34,951 nucleotides of DNA from Paludibacteraceae bacterium (GCA_016938015.1 JAFGVL010000089.1:1-34951), one strand, 5' to 3'. Positions 1 to 7,798 are shown, counted from the stretch's first letter. Program-made: numbers and translations. Notes: generated by a model not told the origin, from the sequence alone.

Positions 1-57
1 GCTTCCGAAGAAAAATTACAAGAAGCCTTAGCGAGAATTAGCCAATTAGTTAATTAG
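1..57 (+). CDS. C-terminal end of a probable aminotransferase (partial)
   Basis: The first 18 codons are open in frame 1 and stop with TAG at 55-57. The encoded tail is ASEEKLQEALARISQLVN, an amphipathic helix like the C-terminus of class I/II (PLP fold type I) aminotransferases. In Bacteroidales an aromatic or LL-DAP-type aminotransferase commonly lies directly upstream of the DAHP synthase-chorismate mutase and prephenate dehydrogenase genes, which is what follows here. The family call rests mainly on that context, because almost all of the protein is outside the window. Confidence 0.5.
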   Translation, partial: ASEEKLQEALARISQLVN

Positions 58-74
58 TCCATGTGAAAATGAAC

Positions 75-148
75 TATTTTTTGCGCTCATTGCGGTTAGA
101 ACATTTTACCGTAAAGTACGCAAAGGAGTAGCAAGGTTCGCAAATGTA
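75..148. repeat. TTTGCG-type degenerate intergenic repeat, copy 1
   Basis: The spacer before aroF holds a run of short words built on TTTGCG/CGCAAA: TTTTTTGCGCTCATTGCGG, then ACCGTAAAGTACGCAAAGGA and GCAAGGTTCGCAAATG. The words recur, with ACCG(C/T)AA and GCAAGGTTCGCAAA almost intact, in the element at 2794-2893. The two halves are partly complementary. It has no coding potential. Confidence 0.55.
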
Positions 149-179
149 AAAAGTAAGATTGTAAATTATAAATAAATAT

Positions 180-1241
180 ATGAAACTAGAAAAATTAAAC
201 CTAGAAGGAGTTGAAGACAAGCGCCCCATATTAATTGCAGGGCCTTGTAGTGCCGAAACAGAAGAACAAACCTTACAAACGGCACGCGAGCTGGCTGCTC
301 AAGGCGTGCAGATTTTTAGAGCCGGAATTTGGAAACCTCGCACTAAACCCGGTGGGTTTGAAGGTGTAGGTACCGAAGGATTGGTTTGGTTGAAAAAAGT
401 GAAAAAAGAAACAGGCATGTATACCTCTACCGAGGTTGCCACTGCAAAGCATGTGTACGAAGCACTCAAATATGGGGTAGATGTACTGTGGATTGGAGCT
501 CGTACTACTGCCAATCCTTTTGCAGTACAAGAAATTGCCGATGCATTACAAGGAGTGGATATTCCGGTGCTGATAAAAAACCCCGTAAATCCTGATTTGG
601 AACTGTGGATTGGTGCCGTTGAACGTATTTATAATGCGGGCTTGCGTCGTATAGGAGCTATACATAGAGGGTTTAGTTCGTACGATAAAAAAGTATACCG
701 TAATCAGCCACAATGGCATTTACCTATCGAGCTTAAAAGAAGAATTCCTGCTATTCAACTTTTGTGCGACCCTAGTCATATTGGCGGAAAACGAGATTTG
801 ATTTTACCGCTCTCGCAACAAGCTATGGATTTGCAGTTTGACGGATTAATTATTGAAACTCATTGTAAGCCCGACGAAGCATGGAGTGACAAAGATCAGC
901 AAGTTACACCACATCAGTTAAACGAAATTTTAAATAAACTGGTATTACGCGATATGGCTCAATCTACCGAAAGTTTAACTGATTTGCGTAAGTTGATTGA
1001 TGAAATTGATAAAGAGATACTGGAAGCCTTAGCTCGTAGAATGCGTGTTTCTGAAGAAATAGGTATGTACAAAAAAGAACACAATATTTCCATTTTACAA
1101 TCTACCCGTTACGACGAAATTTTAGCTAAACGAGTTGCTATGGGCGAAAGTTTGGGCATGAGTACCGAGTTTATGCGTGTAATGGTAGCGGCTATTCACG
1201 AAGAATCTATACGTAAACAAATGGATGTGATGAATAAATAA
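180..1241 (+). CDS. aroF: Bifunctional DAHP synthase / chorismate mutase
   Basis: The enzyme condenses phosphoenolpyruvate and erythrose 4-phosphate to DAHP (first shikimate step) and isomerises chorismate to prephenate. Residues 1 to about 255 are a DAHP synthase of the KDSA-like (AroA I-beta) family: GPCSAE at 21-26, then KPRTKPGGFEG, GARTTANP, IHRGFSSYDKKVYRN, CDPSHIGGKRD and IETHCKPDEAWSD, which carry the metal and phosphate ligands. Residues about 262-350 are an AroQ-type chorismate mutase helical domain beginning LTDLRKLIDEIDKEI. A C-terminal mutase is the known Bacteroidales arrangement (Porphyromonas type); in Bacillus it is N-terminal. In that family the mutase also serves as an allosteric module sensing prephenate, so feedback control is inferred here. 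tyrA follows after 46 bp. Confidence 0.96.
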   Translation: MKLEKLNLEGVEDKRPILIAGPCSAETEEQTLQTARELAAQGVQIFRAGIWKPRTKPGGFEGVGTEGLVWLKKVKKETGMYTSTEVATAKHVYEALKYGVDVLWIGARTTANPFAVQEIADALQGVDIPVLIKNPVNPDLELWIGAVERIYNAGLRRIGAIHRGFSSYDKKVYRNQPQWHLPIELKRRIPAIQLLCDPSHIGGKRDLILPLSQQAMDLQFDGLIIETHCKPDEAWSDKDQQVTPHQLNEILNKLVLRDMAQSTESLTDLRKLIDEIDKEILEALARRMRVSEEIGMYKKEHNISILQSTRYDEILAKRVAMGESLGMSTEFMRVMVAAIHEESIRKQMDVMNK

Positions 1242-1287
1242 TAACATAAGTTACTTAACAAACAGTAATAATTTAAATTAACTATTT

Positions 1288-2046
1288 ATGAAAGTTATAA
1301 TTTTAGGAGGAGGAAAAATGGGTTCGTTTTTTCGGGATACGATGGCGTTGAATCACGATGTGTTGTTGCTTCCTTCTAACCCCAAAAAATTAGAGTCTTT
1401 ACCCAATGTATACGATGAGATACTTGAGTTTGAACCTGAATTACTAATTAATTGTTCTACCTTGAAATTTACGGTGGAGGTGTTTGAGAGGGTGATACCT
1501 TATCTGCCCAAAACCTGTATTCTTTCAGATATTGCTTCGGTAAAAACAGAATTACCGGCGTATTATAAGTCGGTAGGTATGCGTTATGTATCAACACACC
1601 CAATGTTTGGACCCACCTTTGCCAACTTAAATGATTTAAGTTCTCATAACGCAATTATAATAACTGAATCGGACGAAGAAGGAAAAGATTTTTTTCGCCA
1701 ATACTATGCTTCATTAAAACTTAATATTTTTGAATACAGTTTTTTGGAGCACGATGAAACCATTGCCTACTCTTTGTCTATTCCGTTTGCATCAACCTTG
1801 GTTTTTGCTTCGGTAATGAAAAAGCAAGAAGCACCCGGTACTACTTTTAGAAAACACATGGAAATAGCCAAAGGCTTATTATCGGAAGACGATTATTTAT
1901 TGTCCGAAATTTTATTCAATCCTTTTACCTCCCAACAAGTAACTAAAATTCGCGAACAATTAGCTGAACTGTTGGTAATTATCGAATCGAAAGATTCAGT
2001 AAAAATGGAAGCCTTTTTAAAAATGGTCAGAAAAAATATTGAGTAG
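1288..2046 (+). CDS. tyrA: Prephenate dehydrogenase
   Basis: It oxidises and decarboxylates prephenate to 4-hydroxyphenylpyruvate, the tyrosine branch. The N-terminus is a Rossmann fold with GGGKMG at residues 7-12. The substrate region is typical of the family: SDIASVKTELPAYY followed by THPMFGPTFANL, where the histidine of the HPMFG segment is a known active-site residue. The C-terminal part is helical. At 252 residues it is short and has no ACT domain. It lies 46 bp after aroF-CM and would use the prephenate made by that enzyme, so one transcript is likely. A long hairpin follows the stop codon. Confidence 0.93.
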   Translation: MKVIILGGGKMGSFFRDTMALNHDVLLLPSNPKKLESLPNVYDEILEFEPELLINCSTLKFTVEVFERVIPYLPKTCILSDIASVKTELPAYYKSVGMRYVSTHPMFGPTFANLNDLSSHNAIIITESDEEGKDFFRQYYASLKLNIFEYSFLEHDETIAYSLSIPFASTLVFASVMKKQEAPGTTFRKHMEIAKGLLSEDDYLLSEILFNPFTSQQVTKIREQLAELLVIIESKDSVKMEAFLKMVRKNIE

Positions 2047-2047
2047 C

Positions 2048-2097
2048 AAGTTTTTTAGTTACACAGATTGTTGTATCAATCTGTGTAACCAAAACTT
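2048..2097. terminator. Bidirectional hairpin between convergent tyrA and DUF2007 gene
   Basis: A perfect 13-bp stem, GTTACACAGATTG (2058-2070) with CAATCTGTGTAAC (2077-2089), has a 6-nt loop and outer AAGTTTT/AAAACTT pairing. It sits exactly between two convergent stop codons. Only short T runs flank it, so terminator strength is uncertain. Confidence 0.75.
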
Positions 2098-2328
2098 TTA
2101 GTCATTCTTTAAATAACCACTTTTTTTAAGCAGTTCTTTTGCTTTATCAGCTTTGTTCGTTGGTACCAACATCTTTACACCACCTAAAGCATTGGAGTAA
2201 AAGTTGAATACTTGTATGGTCATTTCATCTTGTAGAAACACTTCTATGTCTTCAGATTCTAATAAAGCTTTTGCCAAATAGGCATCTTGCGGATATACAA
2301 AAACCTGTATTTCTTGCCAATCATTCAT
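2098..2328 (-). CDS. DUF2007 domain protein (putative signal-transducing protein family)
   Basis: This small 76-residue protein begins MNDWQEIQVFVYPQDAYLAK. It resembles DUF2007 proteins: a beta-alpha-beta fold in which VFVYPQDAYLAKALLESEDIE is followed by a VxxxD segment and the C-terminal pattern KMLVPTNKADKAKELL. No catalytic motif is visible and the molecular role is unknown. I chose the ATG at 2326-2328; a longer reading would overlap the end of the upstream gene, whose stop is at 2331-2333. The 2-bp gap suggests translational coupling with the repeat protein gene. Confidence 0.8.
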   Translation of the reverse strand: MNDWQEIQVFVYPQDAYLAKALLESEDIEVFLQDEMTIQVFNFYSNALGGVKMLVPTNKADKAKELLKKSGYLKND

Positions 2329-2330
2329 GC

Positions 2331-2750
2331 TTATTCTTGTAATAATTGGTTTAAAAAGAAAAATTGTACCGCAGCCCACTTCGTATCTACATTTTTTGCA
2401 TAGCCAATAGTACTGTGATGCTTGTTTTCTACCGCTCCATTATTTTTTATGTACCCTATAGTGCTATGGTGTTTGTCTTCTACTGTTCCGTTTTCTTTTA
2501 TGTATCCAACGGTTGAATGGTGTTTGTTTTCTATAGTTCCGTTCGATTTGATGTAACCGATGGTGCTGTGATGCGCATTTTCAATAGTTCCATTATCTTT
2601 TAAATAAGCTATTGTAGAGTGATGGCTGTTTTCAATGGTTCCAGTACTTTTTACATAAGCTTCCGTAGAGTGATTTCTGTTTTCTATTGTTTGTGCAGAT
2701 AGATTATAAACAATTATCAAAAGTGAAATGAGTAAAATGATTTTTTTCAT
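2331..2750 (-). CDS. Secreted 17-residue tandem-repeat protein (5-fold beta-flower-like)
   Basis: The protein has 139 residues from the ATG at 2748-2750, chosen because it starts a clear signal peptide (MKKIILLISLLIIVYNLSAQ). Six tandem 17-residue units follow with consensus (T/A)(I/V)ENKHHST(I/V)GYIKxNG, the first and last more diverged, and then a 19-residue tail rich in aromatics (KWAAVQFFFLNQLLQE at the end). Units of the form TIxxSxxxTIGYIxxxG are typical of small Bacteroidota proteins named 5-fold beta-flower proteins; I recognise the pattern but have no alignment. Each unit has an HH pair, which could bind metal (inference). The DUF2007 gene follows immediately. The product is probably periplasmic or extracellular. 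Confidence 0.75.
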   Translation of the reverse strand: MKKIILLISLLIIVYNLSAQTIENRNHSTEAYVKSTGTIENSHHSTIAYLKDNGTIENAHHSTIGYIKSNGTIENKHHSTVGYIKENGTVEDKHHSTIGYIKNNGAVENKHHSTIGYAKNVDTKWAAVQFFFLNQLLQE

Positions 2751-2793
2751 GTTTATAAAACTACTAAATATCCGATATATTTTAAACTTATTT

Positions 2794-2893
2794 TTTACCG
2801 CAAGGAGCGCAATGGAAACGCAAGGTTCGCAAAGCATTTGTTATTATTTTTTTTAGTGTACTTTGCGAAAATCTTTGCGTGCTTTGCGGTAAA
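2794..2893. repeat. TTTGCG-type intergenic inverted repeat, copy 2
   Basis: The left arm starts TTTACCGCAAGGAGCGCAA and the right arm ends CTTTGCGTGCTTTGCGGTAAA. The arms are imperfect reverse complements around an AT-rich centre near 2840-2855. It lies between glgB (ends 2948 on the minus strand) and the repeat-protein gene, and its words match those at 75-148. Confidence 0.65.
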
Positions 2894-2947
2894 TATTTAT
2901 AATCCATTAACAACTCTTCTAACTCCATCTTTTTTCGGTTAATTATT

Positions 2948-4951
2948 TTATTTCTGTTTACGCAATACTACTGCTGATCGAGCCGGTAAATACAAATACA
3001 ACCAATCTTTTGTTTTTTCGTGGCTTTTTTGGCTAAAATGCACGATACTGTCGTCAGCTAATCCAAAACCACCAAAGTCTTTAGAATCGGTATTTAAAAC
3101 CGCTTTATAAGCTCCTTTTGGAACTAACACACCATAGTCGGTAAATGATTGAGTTGGATTAAAATTGAATATAAACAACAAATCTTTTCGCTGATATGCC
3201 AGAACTTGGTCGTCTTGTTTATCCCACAAATGCACAATGTCCGCATTTTCTATTCCTTTTACGTCTTTTATCAATTCTATCATTTCTCTATCAAAATCGC
3301 CTAACCAATGATATTTTAAGTCGTGGTCGTCAACCAAATGCCACTGACGGCGTGCGTGTTTGTAACTCCATCCATTTCCTTCGCGCGGAAAATCAATCCA
3401 TTCAGGATGTCCGAATTCATTTCCCATAAAGTTGAGGTAACCTCCATTAATCGTTGAGGCTGTAATTAAACGAATCATTTTGTGTAAAGCTAATCCTCTA
3501 TCAACAGCATAGGTTGTTCCTCCTTCAATTTTGGACATATGCCAATACATGTCTTTATCAATTAAACGGAAAATGATAGTTTTATCGCCTACCAATGCTT
3601 GGTCGTGACTTTCGGCGTAACTTATCATCTTTTCTTCTCTACGTCGATTCGTGAGTTCATATAAAATATGACCTACTTGCCAGTGTTGGTCTTCTTGTTC
3701 TTTAATTGTTTTAATCCAAAAATCGGGTATCCCCATGGCTAGGCGATAATCAAAACCAACGCCTCCATCTTCAAATTTTGCAGCTATGCCCGGCATACCA
3801 CTCATTTCTTCGGCAATGGTAATGGCACTTGGGTTCACTTGATGAATCAGTTTATTGGCTAAGGTAAGGTAACAAATAGCATCGCCATCCTGATTACCGT
3901 TGTAATATGAATCGTATCCGTTAAAATCTTCATTCAGTCCGTGACTGTTATAAAGCATTGAGGTAACACCATCAAAGCGGAACCCATCAAACTTATATTC
4001 GTCTAACCAAAATTTGCAGTTGGATAATAAAAAATGTAGCACATTATCTTTGTTGTAATCAAAACAAAGAGAATCCCATGCAACGTGTTCTCTGCGTGCT
4101 CCTTCGTGAAAATACAGATGTTTGCTCCCGTCAAATAGGCCTAAGCCTTCTTTGGTGTTTTTTACTGCATGCGAGTGAACTAAGTCCATAATAACAGCAA
4201 TACCTAAACCGTGGGCTTCGTCGATGAGCTCTTTTAATTCTTCGGGAGTACCAAAGCGGGAGGATGCCGCAAAAAAGTTAGATACATGGTAACCAAACGA
4301 TCCATAATAAGGATGTTCTTGTATTGCCATAATTTGAATACAGTTGTATCCGGCTTTAGCAATGCGTGGTAAAATTTGTTGCTTAAATTCGATATAGGTG
4401 GATACCTTTTCTTCTTCGCCCGACATGCCGATATGGCATTCGTAGATGAGTAGAGGAGATTTGTTGGGTTTAAATTTTGTATTTTTAAATACAAATTCTT
4501 TTTCGGGAGCCCAAGCTTGAGCGCTGAATATTTTCGTAAAATCATCTTGTACTACACGGCGGGTCCATGCAGGTATTCTTTCGGCAAAGTTACCATGCCA
4601 GTGCATCATTAGCTTGTATAAATCGCCATGTCGAATAGCTTTAAGAGGGAGTTTAATTTCCCATACGCCATTTCCTGTGTTTTGCAGTTGGTATTCAGGC
4701 CCTTGTTGCCAGTTATTAAAGTCGCCAATTAAGTAAATTTCCGTTGCATTAGGCGCATATTCTCTAAAAACCCAGCCTTTATCTGTTCGGTGTAAGCCGA
4801 AATAAAGGTAGCCGGTAGCAAAATCGGCCAAGCTTTTTGCTGAACCAATAAGCTCTTTTTCTCTCTGTACGGCATAGTTGTAACGCCCTTCAATCGCAGC
4901 CTCAAAAGGCTTTAAATACGCATCATTTTCTACAATGTTTAATTTTCCCAT
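2948..4951 (-). CDS. glgB: 1,4-alpha-glucan branching enzyme (GH13)
   Basis: It transfers short alpha-1,4 chains to make alpha-1,6 branches in glycogen. The 667-residue protein starts at the ATG at 4949-4951 (MGKLNIVENDAYL); a further 28 upstream codons are open but look non-coding. An N-terminal CBM48 domain (YLIGDFNNW) precedes the GH13 barrel: DLVHSH (region I), GFRFDGVTSML with probable nucleophile Asp327 (region II), AEEMSG with probable acid/base Glu381 (region III) and ESHDQ with Asp450 (region IV). The GFRFDGVTSM signature is that of the eukaryote-like GH13_8 branch, which Bacteroidales commonly have. No other glycogen gene is in the window. An A/C-rich spacer and the terminator of the next gene lie upstream. 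Confidence 0.95.
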   Translation of the reverse strand: MGKLNIVENDAYLKPFEAAIEGRYNYAVQREKELIGSAKSLADFATGYLYFGLHRTDKGWVFREYAPNATEIYLIGDFNNWQQGPEYQLQNTGNGVWEIKLPLKAIRHGDLYKLMMHWHGNFAERIPAWTRRVVQDDFTKIFSAQAWAPEKEFVFKNTKFKPNKSPLLIYECHIGMSGEEEKVSTYIEFKQQILPRIAKAGYNCIQIMAIQEHPYYGSFGYHVSNFFAASSRFGTPEELKELIDEAHGLGIAVIMDLVHSHAVKNTKEGLGLFDGSKHLYFHEGARREHVAWDSLCFDYNKDNVLHFLLSNCKFWLDEYKFDGFRFDGVTSMLYNSHGLNEDFNGYDSYYNGNQDGDAICYLTLANKLIHQVNPSAITIAEEMSGMPGIAAKFEDGGVGFDYRLAMGIPDFWIKTIKEQEDQHWQVGHILYELTNRRREEKMISYAESHDQALVGDKTIIFRLIDKDMYWHMSKIEGGTTYAVDRGLALHKMIRLITASTINGGYLNFMGNEFGHPEWIDFPREGNGWSYKHARRQWHLVDDHDLKYHWLGDFDREMIELIKDVKGIENADIVHLWDKQDDQVLAYQRKDLLFIFNFNPTQSFTDYGVLVPKGAYKAVLNTDSKDFGGFGLADDSIVHFSQKSHEKTKDWLYLYLPARSAVVLRKQK

Positions 4952-5051
4952 GGTGGAGCTTTTTTGGTTTATAAATGAAAGTGTAAGATAATGGGAATTT
5001 TTAAGAATAGAACACAAATTACACAAAAAACACAAATGAACACAAACAAAA

Positions 5052-5077
5052 AAACGGACAAAATTGAATGTCCGTTT
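5052..5077 (-). terminator. Rho-independent terminator of the YhcH-family gene
   Basis: Read on the minus strand, a 9-bp stem AAACGGACA/TGTCCGTTT with an 8-nt loop is followed by a T run (plus-strand A run at 5048-5054). It lies just after the stop at 5112, behind a heptamer array. Confidence 0.8.
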
Positions 5078-5110
5078 AATTGTTAATTGTTAATCATTAA
5101 TTATCAATTG
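5076..5110. repeat. Heptamer tandem array, five 7-bp units
   Basis: Five consecutive 7-mers read TTAATTG, TTAATTG, TTAATCA, TTAATTA, TCAATTG. The array sits between the stop codon of the YhcH-family gene and its terminator hairpin. A similar TTAATTG/TTAATTA array lies at 32322-32350 in the same relation to a gene end and a hairpin. Confidence 0.7.
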
Positions 5111-5111
5111 A

Positions 5112-5558
5112 TTACACTTTTACCTTTACAATTATTTTTCTAAAAGGACCATCGCCTATTGCAGGTTGATGACCGTCTTCGGGAAAGAATATGGCAAACT
5201 GTCCGGGATGTACAGTAATAAATGCTGTGGCTTTATCAGAAAAGAAAGCAATATCTTTTTCAGCATTGTATGCCACGGTTGGATTTTTTAAATCAACAGT
5301 GGGAATATAGCCCATTGTTTCTACAGATGTGTATGGCACTTGGATGTCGATGTATTGCTCATGTGTTTCCATTTTGGCTTCATCCATTGTTTTTCCTATT
5401 CCTTCGGCAAAAATTACAATTAAATTTTTTCCATCGAGTTCTACTTTACCAATTTCTTGTTTCGAAAAATCGGTTGTTTTAATATAATCAAAGGCTTGTT
5501 TGAATTTTGGATGTAAGCCTTCGTACATCTTCGAATTTTGTAATGAATCTAAAATCAT
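5112..5558 (-). CDS. YhcH/YjgK/YiaL (DUF386) family protein
   Basis: This 148-residue cupin-like beta-sandwich protein is close to the family's usual length. It shows the family pattern METHEQYIDIQVPYTSVETMGY in the middle and VHPGQFAIFFPEDGHQPAI near the end; the His and Glu residues in these segments are the likely metal ligands. Relatives take part in sialic-acid or other sugar handling or are annotated as beta-galactosidase beta subunit, but the substrate cannot be told here. It starts 18 bp after the stop of the DUF2461 gene on the same strand, so the two are probably co-transcribed. A strong terminator follows. Confidence 0.9.
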   Translation of the reverse strand: MILDSLQNSKMYEGLHPKFKQAFDYIKTTDFSKQEIGKVELDGKNLIVIFAEGIGKTMDEAKMETHEQYIDIQVPYTSVETMGYIPTVDLKNPTVAYNAEKDIAFFSDKATAFITVHPGQFAIFFPEDGHQPAIGDGPFRKIIVKVKV

Positions 5559-5576
5559 GCGGTTGTATTTAATTTA

Positions 5577-6245
5577 TTAATCGTTTAAAACTTCGTCTAC
5601 CGTATAGTTTAAAAATTGGTTAATAGGGTGCAGTTGTTTAAATAGGGCAATAGTTTTGTTCATACAATCGTCCGATTCAAAAAATATATCGTTTACCCTA
5701 TGCGTAAATGCATAATGTTTGTTTTTCAGATAATCTCCTTCAGGAAAATCTGATGGAAATCCTCGAGGTATAGTTTTTAATTTTTCTTCTACTTCGCAAA
5801 AAATACTTTTAAAAGAGGGTTTTTCAACGATTGCTTTGTATTCGTCTATATTGTCATATACTGCTTTTCGTAAAGCTTTCAGAATATCCGGTTGAGGGCA
5901 ATATATACCACCACTTAATAAGCATCCTCCCGGCTCAAAATGAATATAGTAGCCCGCACGAAGGCTTTTTCTGCCTCCAACAGATATGTATGCCCCAAGG
6001 TGATTTTTGTATGGAGATTTATCGTGCGAAAACCGCACATCGCGGTAAATACGAAATATACAATCTTTGGCTTGTAGTCCCGAAATTTCTTGGTCGAATG
6101 CTGCGGTGTGAACAATTAAATAATTGACTATTTCTTCAAAATCAGTTAATGCTTGTTGATACGCATTTTTATTTTGTGCAAACCAATCCCGATTATTGTT
6201 GTTGGTTAGTTCCGATAAAAAATGCAAACAGTTTTTCCCATTCAT
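5577..6245 (-). CDS. DUF2461 / TIGR02453 family protein
   Basis: A 222-residue protein of unknown biochemical function. The family is recognisable from LxxNNNRDWFAQNKNAYQ near the N-terminus, FRIYRDVRFSHDKSPYKNH in the middle and YYIHFEPGGCLLSGGIY. I chose the ATG at 6243-6245: eight codons further upstream are open, but a promoter -7 element (6267-6274) would then lie on the start codon itself. The protein has no signal peptide, so it is probably cytosolic. The YhcH-family gene follows after 18 bp. Confidence 0.88.
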   Translation of the reverse strand: MNGKNCLHFLSELTNNNNRDWFAQNKNAYQQALTDFEEIVNYLIVHTAAFDQEISGLQAKDCIFRIYRDVRFSHDKSPYKNHLGAYISVGGRKSLRAGYYIHFEPGGCLLSGGIYCPQPDILKALRKAVYDNIDEYKAIVEKPSFKSIFCEVEEKLKTIPRGFPSDFPEGDYLKNKHYAFTHRVNDIFFESDDCMNKTIALFKQLHPINQFLNYTVDEVLND

Positions 6246-6266
6246 AAAAGTTGCCTTACAAAGTTG

Positions 6267-6274
6267 CAAAGTTA
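6267..6274 (-). promoter_or_regulatory. Promoter -7 element for the DUF2461 gene
   Basis: The minus strand reads TAACTTTG, a match to the Bacteroidota TAnnTTTG element, 21 bp upstream of the chosen ATG. No clear -33 TTTG is visible. Confidence 0.5.
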
Positions 6275-6381
6275 TGTTTTTCTTTGTTTAGTTGTTTTGA
6301 AGGGCTTTTTATTTTGCAGATTTAGTAATAATTATTTCTTTAATAGAAAAATCATTTTTTACTAGGAGCTGTCTTTTACCG

Positions 6382-6398
6382 TATTTTTGTTATTTTTG
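6382..6398 (+). promoter_or_regulatory. Two tandem -7 elements upstream of pheS
   Basis: TATTTTTG occurs twice, at 6382-6389 and 6391-6398. Both fit TAnnTTTG, and the second would give a leader of about 20 nt before the pheS ATG. The -33 region is not well conserved. Confidence 0.5.
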
Positions 6399-6422
6399 TG
6401 CTCTTATTATAGATAGATAAAA

Positions 6423-7442
6423 ATGCAAGACAAAATTAAGTTTCTTAGCCAAAAAATAGATACGTTTACTGCAAACGGATCGGATGAATTAGAGGCGCTT
6501 CGTATCCAATACCTAAGTAAAAAAGGCGAAATAACTGCTCTTTTCAACGATTTTAGAAATGTACCAAACGAGCAAAAACGAGAAATAGGTCAGTTGTTAA
6601 ATGTATTGCGCGATAAAGCACAAAATAAAATCAACGATTTAAAGGAAGCTTTAGAAAGTGCTCAAGTTGTGGAGAAAGGGATGGATCTTACTCGAACTGC
6701 CGACCCCATAGCTTTAGGAACAAGACATCCCTTGTCTATTGTAAAAAATGAAATAATCGATATTTTTTCTCGTATAGGCTTTACTATTGCCGAAGGACCC
6801 GAAATTGAAGATGATTGGCATGTGTTTGGTGCGTTAAATTTTGCACCGGAGCATCCTGCTCGCGATATGCAAGATACTTTTTTTATAGAACAACATCCTG
6901 ATGTGTTGCTACGTACACACACTTCGTCCGTACAATCGCGGGTAATGACTTCGCAAAAACCGCCTATACGTGTGCTTTGTCCGGGTCGTGTGTATCGTAA
7001 CGAGGCTATTTCGTATCGTGCACACTGTTTTTTTCACCAAGTAGAGGGTTTGTATATTGATAAGCAGGTTTCTTTTGCCGATTTAAAACAAGCCTTGTTG
7101 TATTTTGCCAAAGAAATGTTTGGCGAACATACGCAAATACGTTTACGTCCTTCCTATTTCCCTTTTACAGAACCATCTGCCGAGATGGATATTTCGTGTA
7201 ATTTATGTGGCGGTAAAGGTTGTCCGTTTTGTAAACATACCGGTTGGGTAGAAATTTTGGGTTGCGGTATGGTTGACCCCAATGTGTTAAACGAATGTGG
7301 TATTGATAGTTCAGAATACACAGGTTATGCCTTTGGGATGGGCGTTGAACGTATTACTAATTTAAAATATCAGGTAAAAGATTTACGTATGTTTTCAGAG
7401 AACGATGTGCGTTTTTTACAACAATTTAAGGCGGCATATTAG
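6423..7442 (+). CDS. pheS: Phenylalanyl-tRNA synthetase alpha subunit
   Basis: This is the catalytic subunit of the cytosolic alpha2-beta2 enzyme that charges tRNA-Phe. An N-terminal coiled coil (to about residue 90) precedes the class II core. Motif 2 is in the RVYRNEAISYRAHCFFHQVEG segment, PFTEPSAEMDI is at 247-257 and motif 3 is GYAFGMGVERI near the end. A four-cysteine cluster, C259, C262, C267 and C270 (CNLCGGKGCPFC), looks like a zinc ribbon insert, which I recall from Bacteroidota and some other bacterial PheS. The length of 339 is normal. pheT is not adjacent, so the subunit genes are split, unlike in Escherichia coli. A clear terminator follows. Confidence 0.97.
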   Translation: MQDKIKFLSQKIDTFTANGSDELEALRIQYLSKKGEITALFNDFRNVPNEQKREIGQLLNVLRDKAQNKINDLKEALESAQVVEKGMDLTRTADPIALGTRHPLSIVKNEIIDIFSRIGFTIAEGPEIEDDWHVFGALNFAPEHPARDMQDTFFIEQHPDVLLRTHTSSVQSRVMTSQKPPIRVLCPGRVYRNEAISYRAHCFFHQVEGLYIDKQVSFADLKQALLYFAKEMFGEHTQIRLRPSYFPFTEPSAEMDISCNLCGGKGCPFCKHTGWVEILGCGMVDPNVLNECGIDSSEYTGYAFGMGVERITNLKYQVKDLRMFSENDVRFLQQFKAAY

Positions 7443-7484
7443 TTGTTCATAACTTTTTTTAATATCTAAATTACCTATAAATAG

Positions 7485-7516
7485 CAACTTTCATTCAATT
7501 GAGAGTTGTTTTTTTT
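7485..7516 (+). terminator. Rho-independent terminator of pheS
   Basis: CAACTTTC (7485-7492) pairs with GAGAGTTG (7501-7508) with one G-U wobble and an 8-nt loop, followed by eight Ts. Confidence 0.85.
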
Positions 7517-7550
7517 ATATTTTAAGTAAAAAACATGTTATAAAATTATG

Positions 7551-7577
7551 TTGTAAAACATATTTATTGTATCTTTG
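7551..7577 (+). promoter_or_regulatory. Promoter ahead of the small membrane ORF and the FGE-like gene
   Basis: TATCTTTG at 7570-7577 matches the Bacteroidota -7 element exactly, with TTG at 7551-7553 as a possible but short-spaced (16 bp) -33. It predicts a leader of about 65 nt to the small ORF at 7649. Confidence 0.55.
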
Positions 7578-7648
7578 TACAAGATTTAAAACTATAAAAA
7601 GTTAAACTTTTGTTGTTTTGAACAAGTAAAAATTAAAAAATTACAGGT

Positions 7649-7750
7649 ATGAAAACAAGTAAAAAAAATTTATTTAGCACCACAATGGCAGTTATACTGT
7701 TGTTTGTGATTACTAACATGATTTTAATATACGCCTCTTTAAATTGGTAG
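7649..7750 (+). CDS. Small single-pass membrane peptide (33 aa), candidate
   Basis: ATG at 7649 opens 33 codons ending TAG at 7748-7750. The peptide starts MKTSKKNLFSTT, then has a hydrophobic stretch of about 18 residues (MAVILLFVITNMILIYA) and ends SLNW. This positive N-terminus plus one membrane helix is typical of genuine small membrane proteins. A promoter lies upstream and the FGE-like gene starts 80 bp downstream, behind a hairpin at 7774-7798. I do not recognise a family. It could be a leader peptide rather than a functional protein, or a chance ORF. Confidence 0.45.
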   Translation: MKTSKKNLFSTTMAVILLFVITNMILIYASLNW

Positions 7751-7773
7751 TATATTTTTATTGCTCTCTTTTA

Positions 7774-7798
7774 AAAATTATCTCTATTAGATAATTTT
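7774..7798 (+). other. Hairpin between the small ORF and the FGE-like gene
   Basis: AAAATTATCT (7774-7783) and AGATAATTTT (7789-7798) form a perfect 10-bp stem with a 5-nt loop. The Ts are within the stem, so it may be a weak terminator, an attenuator or an mRNA-stabilising structure. It begins 24 bp after the small ORF stop. Confidence 0.5.

Noticed and set aside
2331-2750. CRISPR array suggested by the 51-bp periodicity
   Set aside because: The periodicity is the DNA of an in-frame 17-residue protein repeat with a signal peptide; there are no unique spacers between constant repeats.
6299-6422. T-box or peptide attenuator upstream of pheS
   Set aside because: The predicted leader is only about 20 nt, with no specifier or antiterminator structure and no Phe-rich leader peptide.
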